Source: Lineus longissimus
Taxonomy: Eukaryota; Nemertea; Pilidiophora; Heteronemertea; Lineidae
DNA: 64,000 bases
NCBI RefSeq assembly: GCF_910592395.1
Contig: NC_088323.1
Coordinates: 6,078,001 to 6,142,000, forward strand
Reading direction: 5' to 3'
In this document: piece by piece, positions 47,409-57,776 of the stretch
Layout of the letters: each line of letters begins with the position of its first letter
Numbering within the stretch: position 1 is the stretch's first letter
Notes under the pieces: model-generated
What the model was told of the DNA's origin: nothing
What the model saw: the letters and a program-made list of their open reading frames with translations, nothing else
Database searches by the model: none
Position numbers and translations under genes: made by a program

Positions 47409-48188
47409 TATATCCCCATAAGATTGCTTTTGCCCAGGTTGTTGTGAGGGATGTAAATGGGTTAATTGGAATGAGACCGATCCAATTGAAAATTTGGGGC
47501 GGGGCAGTAAGGTTCTTTGGTGGTGGAGCAGCACATGGCCAGAACACTAATTGAATCTGAATTTGAATCAGTGTGAAAACAAATGTTTCGGAGATATCTG
47601 TGTCCCTCTCCCACAACATGGCCCTGTGATGAAATCATGATGATATGTTTAGATTTTTGGGGGAGGGATGTGGGGGAGCAAGAGAATCAGCCTGAATGAG
47701 GTTTGTCTGAATATAATAAACATTTTTTATTGGCTTATAACAGTAAACATGCTTAGATCTTGGATCGTGTTGCCTGGTGTATGTCCTGTAAGTCCTTGGA
47801 CCCATTCTCTAAGTCTTTTCAGTCATTATTCCTTTCATGATCAATGTCTTCTAAATCAATTCATGAAGCATACCAGGGGTTTCTAAGTCTTTTCATAATG
47901 TATTCAATCTAAGTCCTTAACCATGACGTAATGTATATCTTCTAAGTCTGTGCATGATATATCTGATAATTCCTTACCACAATGTATTGTACCAGCTAAA
48001 TAAGTCCTTTAAGATTGATGAGTATCCTCTGATGTTCTATGTATGCATAACCGTCTTATCCCTTAAATGATATTATCCTCTAAGTCCCCAAAGCACGAAA
48101 AATGTTTATGTTGTAAAATTCCAAGTCTATCAATCAAAATATGTCTCTGTCAAATCAACCACATATTTGTTGTATCCTATGTCTGTGA
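47409..48188. other. Non-coding, degenerate edge of minisatellite
   Basis: From about 47,770 onward there are increasingly clear TCTAAGTCYTT words spaced at roughly 25-40 bp, grading into the ordered array at 48,189. No gene. Confidence 0.5.
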
Positions 48189-48475
48189 ATCAAGAAAGGT
48201 GCATCCTAAGTCCTTGATTCAAGAAAGGAACATCCGTAGTTTTTTATTCAAAAAAGGTGCATCCTACATTGTAAGTCCTTGAATCAACAAAGGAACATCC
48301 TAAGTCGTTGATTCAAGAAAGGTGCATCCTAAGTCCTTGATTCAAGAAAGGAACATCCTCAGTCCTTTATTCAAGAAAAGTGCATCCTACATTGTAAGTC
48401 CTTGAATCAACAAAGGAACATCCCGAGTTCTTGATTCAAGAAAGGTGCATCCAAAGTTCTTGAATCAAGAAAAGT
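48189..48475. repeat. ~29-bp minisatellite with higher-order pattern
   Basis: The unit reads AAGTCCTTGATTCAAGAAAGG followed by TGCATCCT or AACATCCT in alternation. A longer block containing TACATTGTAAGTCCTTGAAT is repeated near 48,266 and 48,386, giving a higher-order period of about 120 bp. Read on the reverse strand the core is CAAGGACTTAGGATGCACC, which is also the core of the array downstream of the gene at 53.6-56.1 kb. Confidence 0.88.
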
Positions 48476-48587
48476 TCTCTATTGTCAAGTTCTATTCTCC
48501 TTTGGGTGATAATCATATGAGCAAAGTTTTTGGCATGACTAGAGTGTTCTTTAGTGGTTTGTTGCTGAGCAGACAATGTTATTTCAC

Positions 48588-49150
48588 TGCGCACCTGGAG
48601 ACATCCCCATCATACCCCTCATTACTACTTTACACCCAGGGGCATCTCGCCTGTACCCTAAAGACTACTGTGCACCTAGGGATATCCTGCCAGTACCCAC
48701 AATACTACTCTGCACCTCAGGGCACACCAACCGTACCCTCAATACCACTGTGCACCTGGGGGCATCCCGCCTGTTCCCTGAAGACTACTGTGCACCTAGG
48801 GGCATTCTGCCTGTACCCTAAAGACTACTGTGCACCTAGGGGCACCCCACCCATACACTAACTACTACTGTGCACCCAGAGGCATCGCACCCATACACTA
48901 GATACTACTTTGCACCTAGGGGCATCCCGCCTGTACCCTGAAGACTACTGTGCACCTAGGGGCATTCCGCCTGTACCCCAAAATCTACTGTGCACCTAGG
49001 GGGACCCCACCCATACACTAAATACTACTGTGCACCTAGGGGCATCCCACCCGTTCCCTTGATACTACTGTGCATCTAGGTATATTCGACCCGTACCCTC
49101 GATACTACTGTGCACCTAGGGGCATCTCACCCGCACCCTCATTGCTACTC
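48588..49150. repeat. 40-bp minisatellite running into an LRR gene's last codons
   Basis: About 14 copies of a 40-bp unit (TGCACCTAGGGGCATCCCGC followed by CTGTACCCTGAAGACTACTG). The rightmost unit overlaps the stop and final codons of the LRR gene that ends at 49,105. On the minus strand that unit encodes the tail residues NEGAGEMPLGAQ and the stop. The array therefore appears to have grown by repeated duplication of the gene's 3' coding end and adjacent UTR. Confidence 0.9.
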
Positions 49151-51567
49151 GTCAATTTTTCATAATGCTGTCTCCTGACTGTCATGAGGATTGATGCAAC
49201 CACGATGATCACAATGGCTATAATGGCTGCTATGAGAATCCCAAGGGCCCAGTTGGGGATGCCAACACCACCTGCTGGTGAATGGGGAGTGGGATTGGGA
49301 TCGGATGCACATATATCAACTTTGGTAAGAGATTTCAAGTCTTTGCCTTTCATGGCATCAGGCATAGTACAGTTGATAGCAAGTTTGTGGTCGGGGTTAT
49401 CCGTCATCCATTTGATGAGGCCTGTGATGTTATCGTTGCAGGAACAATCTACCGGATTTCCGGCAGTGTTGATCGTCGCTTGTTTTACGTCATCGAACAT
49501 TCTAGCAGTGAAGGATTCAATTGCATTATCGGTCAAATCAAGTTTCGTCAGTTTGGCAAGTCCTGTGAATGCTTTCTCTGGAAGGTTTGTGAGTTTCTTG
49601 TTCTTCTGGATGTACAGCTCCATCAGGGTACCTTTTATTGGTGAAAAGATGAGTTCTGGTAAAGATTTGATGGAGGTTCCAGTGATGCGTATGACTACCA
49701 GGGCGGTCAATCCCTTGAAAGCATTCTCATCAATTGTCGTAAGTGCAGCACTGTCATCAATTGACAGTCTCGTGATCTTTGGAGCTGACTTGAATACATC
49801 TTCTTTGAAAGATTCACCGAGGAATGTTGTAATTTTCAGTTTGCCACCAAAATTCATCAACTGTGGTAGTATTTTCGACGTAAGATCCTCCTCTGTAATC
49901 CCATCTGCCACTTTGTCACACGTGAAGTTGGCGCCGGTGCAAGTGCAGAGTGTCGACGGGCACGGACAGATAGCCTCAATTGTCTGCTCTTTCAAGTCTT
50001 TGTCTTTTAGCAGTGCTGGGCTGTCACAAGCCAGGGCTGTGGTGATGGCATTTGGGTTGGCTTTTATCCATGGGATGAGGCCAGCGGTGTCATCGTTACA
50101 GGAGCAGTCAACAGGATTACCTGCGACTGATATCTTGGCCGTTTTAATGGAATCGAACAAACTAGCTGAGAATGAGTTGATCGCATTGTTGGATAAATCC
50201 AAAGTTGTCAATTTTGTGAGTCCCATGAACACTGTGTTAGGAAGTGTTGCAAGTTCCTTATTTCCTTTAACTACCAGATCCTCCAGAGTTGGTTTGACGA
50301 TGTCAAATACAAGATCAGGCAAAGTCGTCACCGAAGTTCCGGAGATTGACAGACTGGCAAGTGCAGTCATTCCAGAAAATGCATTCACATCTAAGGCGGT
50401 CAAAGCAGGTGAATTTTCAATGGCAAGAAATTTAATTTTTGTCGTTGAAGCATTGAATACCCCAGCCTTCAGAGTTGTTCCTAGATATGTTGTAATTGTC
50501 ATCGTGGTCACAGTGTTTAACAAGTTTGGCAGTATTGCGGTCGTCAGCTCCTCCTCAGTTATTCCGGCCACTTTTTTGTTGCAAGTGTACTGTGTTGACT
50601 CACACGTGCACAGTGCAGTAGGGCATGGACATACATCCGCCTTCGTTACCGATTTCAGTTCTTTGTCCTTCATGTTGGCTGGGGTTGTACACATGACAGT
50701 CAGCTTGTTGTTTGATGCCACAAAGTCGATGAGGCCTAGGATGTTACCACATGAGCAGTCGACCGGGTTACCACTGGTGTCTATGGAGGCCGTTCTTACA
50801 TCGTTGAACAAACTAGGACTGAATGATTTTAATGCATTCATCTGTAGATCCAAAACTGTCAGTTGAGTGAGGCCCTTGAAGATGTTATCGGGGAGTGTTG
50901 CAAGTTTGCTATTGTCTGCCATCAGCAGTTGACCAAGAGTGGCTCTGAGAGGTGCAAATATTGTTTCTGGTAGAGTTGTGATAGACGTTTTGGAGATAGT
51001 CAGGTCAACGACTGCTATTAGTCCCGTGAAAATCAATGCGTCTAATGATGTCATGGGATTCTGAGTCAGATCCAATGTTTTCAGTTTCGTAAGTCCCTTG
51101 AAGATATTAACTTGGATAGATGCCAGCTTAGCATTCTCCATAAGCATAAGGTCAGTTAAAGATGTGGCGAGCGGCGTAAACACAGTTTCAGGGAGGGTTG
51201 TCACAGATGTTCCCATGATGTGTAATTCTGTTAGAGCTAGCAATCCCTTGAATGCATCAGCATCTATTGTTGTGACAGCCGGAGAGTCTTTAACTGTCAG
51301 TTTCGTGAGCTTTGGAGTGCTCTTGAACATCTCAGACGTCAAAGTTGTTCCGAGGTATTTTGTAATTTTGAGCTCAGTAGCGCCATCTGTGTTTGCATTG
51401 GCGATTATTGTAGTGAGATCTGCGACCGTGATCCCATCGTTCTTGACATCACATATGTATGCACCTTCTATACACTTGCAAAGAGCAGTGGGACAATCTG
51501 CAGATGCAATCAAAATAACGTTTGTGATCGTAAACAATCCAAGGAAGATATAACGATCCATTTCCAT
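49105..51567 (-). CDS. Three-module LRR-TM protein (820 aa)
   Basis: A type-I membrane protein with three tandem N-cap/LRR/C-cap modules. Signal peptide 1-23 (IFLGLFTITNVILIASA). Module 1 is at 25-313, longer by two LRRs. Module 2 is at 315-534 and module 3 at 536-753. Each module starts CP(T/S)xLCxC, has ATELKITKYLGTTL-like and TSVTTLPETVF-like repeats, and closes with NPVDCSCN and a Cys near its end. A Pro/Gly linker precedes the TM helix (772-797), then RRQHYEKL and a short tail. LRRs contain an unusual Thr-rich face (TxLTxLxIxxTSVTTLP). The gene is intronless and lies head to head with the 804-residue paralogue 2.1 kb away. Methionines 1 and 3 are both good starts, and the paralogue aligns with methionine 3 (51,561). 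The last residues are encoded by a minisatellite unit. Function is inferred only as surface recognition. Confidence 0.92.
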   Translation of the reverse strand: MEMDRYIFLGLFTITNVILIASADCPTALCKCIEGAYICDVKNDGITVADLTTIIANANTDGATELKITKYLGTTLTSEMFKSTPKLTKLTVKDSPAVTTIDADAFKGLLALTELHIMGTSVTTLPETVFTPLATSLTDLMLMENAKLASIQVNIFKGLTKLKTLDLTQNPMTSLDALIFTGLIAVVDLTISKTSITTLPETIFAPLRATLGQLLMADNSKLATLPDNIFKGLTQLTVLDLQMNALKSFSPSLFNDVRTASIDTSGNPVDCSCGNILGLIDFVASNNKLTVMCTTPANMKDKELKSVTKADVCPCPTALCTCESTQYTCNKKVAGITEEELTTAILPNLLNTVTTMTITTYLGTTLKAGVFNASTTKIKFLAIENSPALTALDVNAFSGMTALASLSISGTSVTTLPDLVFDIVKPTLEDLVVKGNKELATLPNTVFMGLTKLTTLDLSNNAINSFSASLFDSIKTAKISVAGNPVDCSCNDDTAGLIPWIKANPNAITTALACDSPALLKDKDLKEQTIEAICPCPSTLCTCTGANFTCDKVADGITEEDLTSKILPQLMNFGGKLKITTFLGESFKEDVFKSAPKITRLSIDDSAALTTIDENAFKGLTALVVIRITGTSIKSLPELIFSPIKGTLMELYIQKNKKLTNLPEKAFTGLAKLTKLDLTDNAIESFTARMFDDVKQATINTAGNPVDCSCNDNITGLIKWMTDNPDHKLAINCTMPDAMKGKDLKSLTKVDICASDPNPTPHSPAGGVGIPNWALGILIAAIIAIVIIVVASILMTVRRQHYEKLTSSNEGAGEMPLGAQ

Positions 51568-53647
51568 AATTTTTGCTCAGGTGTTTGTGAACTCACTCTT
51601 TTGGGAGGATTTTTCCTAGTTCTCTAATCCGGAGAGGTTCGGCTATCTTGCAGTTTGTAGTTCCTATAGTCCTTTTCACCCGATATCTGACTGAGTCTGG
51701 CTGCCCTGCAGTTAAGAATTGTTTGCAAATTTGAACTCCGAGGTACACCCTGATTCAGGCAGAATATGGCTATCCCTGCTGTTGATTGTTGTTCCTATAT
51801 TCAAATTCCTCTTCATCACTATCAGATGTGGCGTGATGGCTATCAACCAGTCAACAATTGGATGACTTGAAGATTGTGTGTGGGCTATAGAAAATGATCT
51901 TATTATTGTAATTGTTGGCTTTTGTCAGCAGGGCAACTCGAGCTGTTCCCAGAATCGATCAGAATCAAAGAAAGTGTCACAGAAATGTGTTTCCACAATC
52001 AATAAAATGTTTCCCTTAAAGCCAGGATATTACCCACTGGAAATCACGGGAATTAGTTGTTGAGAGGTCCCATTAGGGAGCCATTACTTTCTCACTACCG
52101 AAATGGCCTTTAAAAGCATTAAGATAATACAACAATACCCTGTTTATGTCCTTGCTAACCAATTCCACCCCTCAACACGGATGCTTCAGCCCTGTTCCCT
52201 TGATAGTCCAGCCCTGCCGGCTGTATAGTGTATATCAACATAGTATACAAGACTAGCACGTGTCATTGTTTACCTCATTACAATAACGGATTTTCATTGG
52301 TTCCTGGAGGAGGTTGACATATGCTCCCTAGCCCCATGTGATATGTACCACGGCGCGAGATAAAACGAGATTGAAAGAAAGGTCCTGGTCCCTAAGATCC
52401 GTAAGCCAGGCAAAAAGAAGCTGGGTGCTGTTTGTCTAGTGCAATGGCACCCAGGGTGCTTATTGTCCAATCGATCTCGAACCTGGGTACCATTTGTCGG
52501 CACCCAGGACGACATCCACCCTTTCAGCTACACTGGAGCATTAGAAATGTTTTGGAAGACGTTCACGTGAATTTGAAATGTGCTGGACGGGGCGATATCT
52601 GGTGTTTTAAGAAGCTAACTTTAACTTGAAGGGCTACGGCATAATTTGTCAATTCCTATATTGTCCCTTCAAGGAATGTATCCTGGAGTTTGTGAAAAAG
52701 GGGGCGCTGCAGTTTAAAATGGGGAGACCTTAGTTGGTCCCGTGCTAAGAAATATGCACACTTTCTGGTCGTTGTGACTCATTTTTCTATCCTGGGTCAC
52801 ATTTTACGGTCAATGATTTTGGTGTCTCATTTTCAAATCATTGACACAGTAGGCCTAGACGCTCTCTTGTAAGAACACCATTGGGACATTCAAGAGTGTC
52901 CTCAATAGAGGGGCACTGCTAAAAACGTGTGTTCCCATATATCAAAGAAAATCTATTCATATAGGATGTTGATAGCTTATTCAGAAATATGAAATAAAAT
53001 CAAACCAGTTCTACGACTTTATAACCATCTAAAAGGAGATGTTTTTCATGCAATCACCCTGCACAGAGTTTTAGAATATCAACAAAAGAATTTTTTATTA
53101 CTGATCACTTATTTAAATCTGGCCTAAATACTTTCACTGCTGGGCTTTTACAGCAACACCCTAAATGACCATAGAGACAGTCTAGACACATCACGCGAAA
53201 GGACTGGTAGCTCTTTCAGAAAGCAGCCAACAAACTTCACGCTCATCAGACGTACAGACTTGGACTTGGACTATCAATCAGAACTACTAGGGTTTTATTC
53301 CATGCTGACTACTTTTGTGTGAAAAAAACAAAAACATTTCATTGAACTTTTGAATTTTTTGAGGACACTATTCTGATGATTATTCCAACAACAATCTAAG
53401 ACATTTCATGGCAGATGTGACCCTTTCATCTCGTCTGGTGAAAAATTTCATGAATCGCACTGATTCGGCAGAGCATTCAAGGAATACTGCTTAGGATTAC
53501 TGTATATAATCACGGAATCATTTTCGATTATTTTCTGGTATGATATTGTTCGACATGCGAAGTCAAGTTTGAGTAAAAACGTACACTTAATTATTAGGCT
53601 CAATAAACAAACAGCTGACTCCATAAAGGACTGAACAAGTTGGGACA
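51568..53647. promoter_or_regulatory. Shared 5' region between divergent LRR genes
   Basis: A 2.1-kb interval separates the starts of the 820- and 804-residue genes, so it probably holds both promoters. A TATATAA at 53,504-53,510 lies about 140 bp before the plus-strand ATG and is a weak TATA candidate. Around 52,440-52,520 CACCCAGG and CCTGGGT words form local inverted repeats. No obvious sequence similarity was noticed between the two immediate 5' flanks. Confidence 0.4.
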
Positions 53648-56062
53648 ATGGATCATCACATCTTCCTCGGATTGTTTACGATCACAAACATTATTTTGAT
53701 TGCCTCTGCAGCTTGTCCCTCATCTCTTTGCACATGCACAAATTCCACCGAGTACATCTGTGATGTCGAGTCGGCTGGGATCACGGTCGCAAATCTCACT
53801 ACGATAATCGCCAATGCAAAGACAGATCAGGCTACTGTGCTTATAATTACAAAATACCTGGGAGCATCTTTGACGTCTGAGATGTTCAAGGGCACTTCAA
53901 AGCTCACGAAACTGACAGTTAAAGACTCTCCGGCTGTCATGACAATAGACTCTAATGCATTCAAGGGACTGCCAGCTCTGACCAGTTTAATGATCATGGG
54001 AACAGCTGTGACAACTTTACCAGAAGCTTTGTTTACACCGCTCAAAACATCTATGACTGGGCTTACTATCATGAACAATACTGGGCTTGCGTCCATCCCA
54101 GTTAAGATCTTTGAGGGACTCACAAAACTGACAAAACTAGAGTTGACTGACAACCCCATAAGAACATTGGATGCATCGGTTTTCACAGGATTGACAGCAT
54201 TGGTTGATCTGACTATCTCCAAAACGTCTATCACGACTCTGCCAGAAACTATATTTCAAGCATTCGCAGCCACTCTCGGTAAACTGAATGTTGCAGAGAA
54301 TACCAAACTCACAATGCTGCCCAAAAAGATCTTTATGGGATTAACGAAGTTGACAACTTTGGATTTAAAGAATAATGCAATTAAAACATTCAGCGCTGCA
54401 ATGTTCAATGACATCAAAACCGTCGCCATTGACACCACAGGCAACCCGGTCGACTGTTCATGTAACAGAAACATTCAATTACTCTTTGACTTTGTGGTCA
54501 TCAACACGAACCTGACCATCAAATGTGCTACGCCTGCTACTGCTGTGAAGGACAAAGACTTGAAAATGCTGACAAAGGAAATTCTCTGTCCGTGCCCAAC
54601 AGCACTTTGCACGTGTACAAATGTCACTTCCACATGTGACAAAAAAGCAGCTGGGATAACTGAAGCGGATCTTGTGACTAAAATTCTACCAAACTTGTGG
54701 AACAGTGTCAGGGCACTGACGATCAAAAAATATGTTGGAACAAGTTTGAAAGCGGAAATGTTTAAGAGCATTCCTGACATTCAGAAACTGGAAATCAAGG
54801 ATTCCGCTGCTCTGACAACAATTGATGCAACAGCTTTCAAGGGTTTGCCTACTCTTGTCCAGCTGATCATTTCGGGCACTTCAGTGACGACACTGCCTGA
54901 AACCTTATTTTCACCTGTCGGAGGCACTCTCTTACAGCTGCTGATTACAGGCAATAGCAAACTCGCATTGCTGCCCAAAAAGATCTTTATGGGATTAAAG
55001 AAGTTGACGACTTTGGATTTAAAGAATAATGCAATTAAAACATTCAGTGCTGCTATGTTCAATGACATCAAAACAGCCGCCATTGACACCACAGGCAACC
55101 CGGTCGACTGCTCATGTAACAGAAACATTCAATTTCTGATTGACTTTGTGGTCATCAACACCAACCTGACCATCAAATGTGCTACGTCTGCTACTGCTTC
55201 TGTGAAGGACAAAAACTTGAAAACGCTGACAAAGAAAATTCTCTGTCCGTGCCCAACAGCACTTTGCAACTGTACAGCAGCAAAATACACTTGCAACATA
55301 AATACGACTGGAGTAACTGAGCAGGAACTGATGACAATAATACTGCCAAAAATGTGGAACACTGTGACTGATCTGTCAATTACAAAATATCTGGGACCGA
55401 CTTTGAAAGAAGAGGCATTCAAATCTTTTCTGACATTAAAAAATCTTGCCATTGTTAGTTCTCCGAATGTGACGGACATCAACGCAAACGCATTCAAAGG
55501 AATGTCTGCACTCGACCGTCTGACTGTCTCGGGCACTTCAGTGACGACACTGCCTGAAACCTTATTTTCACCTCTAAGAGGCACTCTCTTACAGCTGCTG
55601 ATAACAGGCAATACCAAACTCGCATTGCTGCCCAAAAAGATCTTTATGGGATTAACGAAGTTGACAACTTTGGATTTAACAAGTAATGCAATTAAAACAT
55701 TCAGTGCTGCTATGTTCAATGACATCAAAACTGTCGCCATTGACACCACAGGCAACCCAGTCAACTGCTCATGTAACATTCAATTTCTCATTGAGTTTGT
55801 GGTCAACAACACGAATCTGATCATCAAATGTGCAACGCCTGCTACTGCTGCTGTGAAGGACAAAGACTTAAAATCGCTAACAAAGGAAATTCTCTGTCCA
55901 ACTCCAACCAAACAGTCGATGATTGGCATCCTCCCAGATTGGGCCTTTGTGATCATCATTGCAGCCGTTGTCGCCATCATCCTGGTTGTGATCGGAATCT
56001 TTTGCCAGCGGGCCAAGAGGAGACATTACGAGGAACAAAAACGAATTGCCTATGAAGGTTAA
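53648..56062 (+). CDS. Three-module LRR-TM protein (804 aa)
   Basis: A paralogue of the 820-residue gene in opposite orientation. Signal peptide 1-21 (IFLGLFTITNIILIASA, almost identical to its partner). Module 1 is at 23-314 (two extra LRRs), module 2 at 316-533 and module 3 at 535-750. A TM helix at 763-786 follows ILPDWAFV, then CQRAKRRHYEEQKR and an end AYEG. The second half of every module (KKIFMGLTKLTTLDL to GNPVDCSCN) is almost identical within this protein, including at the DNA level, whereas the first halves differ. That pattern is absent from the partner gene. Lys/Thr-rich LRRs and several NxS/T sites are present. The gene is intronless and the ATG is in a GACAATGG context (A at -3). 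It was probably produced by inverted duplication of its partner. The ligand and tissue are unknown. Confidence 0.92.
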   Translation: MDHHIFLGLFTITNIILIASAACPSSLCTCTNSTEYICDVESAGITVANLTTIIANAKTDQATVLIITKYLGASLTSEMFKGTSKLTKLTVKDSPAVMTIDSNAFKGLPALTSLMIMGTAVTTLPEALFTPLKTSMTGLTIMNNTGLASIPVKIFEGLTKLTKLELTDNPIRTLDASVFTGLTALVDLTISKTSITTLPETIFQAFAATLGKLNVAENTKLTMLPKKIFMGLTKLTTLDLKNNAIKTFSAAMFNDIKTVAIDTTGNPVDCSCNRNIQLLFDFVVINTNLTIKCATPATAVKDKDLKMLTKEILCPCPTALCTCTNVTSTCDKKAAGITEADLVTKILPNLWNSVRALTIKKYVGTSLKAEMFKSIPDIQKLEIKDSAALTTIDATAFKGLPTLVQLIISGTSVTTLPETLFSPVGGTLLQLLITGNSKLALLPKKIFMGLKKLTTLDLKNNAIKTFSAAMFNDIKTAAIDTTGNPVDCSCNRNIQFLIDFVVINTNLTIKCATSATASVKDKNLKTLTKKILCPCPTALCNCTAAKYTCNINTTGVTEQELMTIILPKMWNTVTDLSITKYLGPTLKEEAFKSFLTLKNLAIVSSPNVTDINANAFKGMSALDRLTVSGTSVTTLPETLFSPLRGTLLQLLITGNTKLALLPKKIFMGLTKLTTLDLTSNAIKTFSAAMFNDIKTVAIDTTGNPVNCSCNIQFLIEFVVNNTNLIIKCATPATAAVKDKDLKSLTKEILCPTPTKQSMIGILPDWAFVIIIAAVVAIILVVIGIFCQRAKRRHYEEQKRIAYEG

Positions 56063-57600
56063 TATGGCAATGCAGTTTGCCAGACCGACTAAGTGAAATT
56101 GTTCGAATCAGTGCCTGAGGACACAATTCAAGAACGTAGGCCTTAGAATAGACTATATGAGTTTGGGTGCACTCTTCTGGCACTCTTTGAAGTAGAGGAC
56201 TTAGGATATACGAATTTTGAATTCAGTCATATGATACAAGGTCAATTCAAGGTGTAATGATTCAAAATCCTAGGTCTAATAGCATTCCGCGATGATGAGG
56301 TCACTGCAGCTGCTGCCCTCTATTTCCCCATCACTGAATTACATGCAATGTCGGACAAACATGCGGTTTCGTAATGGATTCAGGCTTTCTAACTAGGGCA
56401 GTTAGATTCAATCTGGTTAATGTCCGAGTGTTGGAAATACTACATAATTGTTCTGAATATTTCTCTCCCTGACTCTATGGTATCATTCATGCTAAAAACA
56501 ATGCAGGGTCAAAGATAATTGACTTTGAAATAAGCTCAAATGCGTAGAAATAAGTATCGATGTCCGACTGTCACGTGACTAAAACGTTATCAATATCTTA
56601 TGCAAATGACCTTGTGAGCTATAAATAGTAACTTCGCGGAATGCAATTCACAGACTTTGGTCGCATTCAAAGGTTGAGTTGATACCTTCCTTTGATCAAG
56701 GATTTCTAGACTAAGGCTATTACGCACCTCTTGAACTTTTTCATATCTAGGATACACTTCTTGATTAAAGGACTTACGTTAAACGTCTTTTTTTCATCAA
56801 GGACTTAGGATAGGCTACACATCTTATTTTAGTGACTTAGGATACACTTATATTCAAGACTATGTGATATCTATTCAAGGATATGTGATACACTTCTTCA
56901 TTCAAAGGCTCATGATGCACTTATATTAGGACTTACATGTATAATACACTTTTATTCAAGGACTTGGGGATATTCTTTGTGTTACGTGGACTGAGGATAC
57001 AATTTCTCCCTAAGACATTTGATCAATAGACATTCCCATTGTGTCAAGCGAAGGACTTAGATATATTCTGGATATAATCTGATGAATCGAGGGCTGGCTC
57101 AGGATATACTGCAAACGCAAATGCCACATTTTTACAGGCACCATATTTTCCGCAGATTTCGCAAATGATCTAGGTCTTTGAACTTTTTTTTTGTCCAGGC
57201 TAAAAATTCGGTGAGGGCAGTGACAAGAACCATGACATCTTTCAGTGGCCTGAGTGTCACTGCTGAGTTTTATATCAAGAAATACATATGCTAAAAGACC
57301 ACAACACAAGTTACATTCATATTAATTTTATTTCTGTTCTATCACAATAATTCACATTGCTCAATATAAAGTGTTATTTTCATGTTCAAAAGACATAGAG
57401 TACAAAAAAAGTTCTCCAACTTGAATTAAAAGCATGTATTTTCATTAGAATAATGCCATGGCCTGTTTGCTATGTCAGTTTTCATTGTGGAAGTTGGAAT
57501 CGGGACGTGGGAAGTGCATGGTAGAAGTATTTCAAAGACATTGTCACCAAAAAACTTAAGAAGGAAGCCATATTGTTTTTTATGATTGCTTTTTCATGGC
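56063..57600. repeat. 3' flank with degenerate AAGGACTTAGGATACACTT array
   Basis: From about 56,150 and especially 56,690-57,070, words such as CAAGGACTTAGGATACACTT, TTCTTGATTAAAGGACTTA and TTATTCAAGGACTTGGGGAT recur at about 25-40 bp spacing. They match the reverse complement of the array at 48,189-48,475. Relative to its gene, each array lies 3' and in the same orientation, which supports a duplication that included the flank. No gene. Confidence 0.75.
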
Positions 57601-57614
57601 AAAACTGGCAGCAC

Positions 57615-57776
57615 CTAAAGTAATGTGCAAAGAATGCATACGTACATGTTTTTGGACAAAATATTTCTTTTGAATGGTGCTGTATATTCCCGGAGATTCG
57701 AGGATATACAGCATGATCCAAAAGAAACATTTTGCCCTGAAATGTGGATGTATGCACGCTATGCACATTACTTTAG
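57615..57776. repeat. Long hairpin repeat (75-bp arms), LINE target
   Basis: Positions 57,615-57,690 and 57,702-57,776 are imperfect inverted copies with an 11-nt loop. Matching blocks include CTAAAGTAATGTGC, TTTCTTTTGAATGGTGCTGT / ACAGCATGATCCAAAAGAAA and TGTATATTCC / GGATATACA. Sequence after the LINE (GGTGCT...GTGCAAAAAC from 59,825) resembles the outward extension of the left arm. The LINE therefore appears to sit in the right arm of a longer foldback element. Confidence 0.8.

Noticed and set aside
48189-49150. Possible CRISPR array
   Set aside because: Both units and intervals repeat with the same sequence. There are no unique spacers and no associated genes, and the DNA is animal. These are minisatellites.
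49184-50866. 560-codon open frame on the plus strand
   Set aside because: It is fully antisense to the 820-residue LRR gene. The Thr/Leu/Lys-rich repeated codons of that gene keep the opposite frame open. It has no domain, signal peptide or independent evidence. The same applies to antisense frames at 51,098-51,553, 45,268-45,855, 42,424-42,924, 36,702-37,094, and the minus-strand frames over 53.8-56.0 kb.
57674-57776. ATG and first ~34 codons of the RT open frame as the LINE start
   Set aside because: These bases belong to the foldback repeat that lies 5' of the target-site duplication. The LINE itself begins at 57,777, so the fusion frame is fortuitous.
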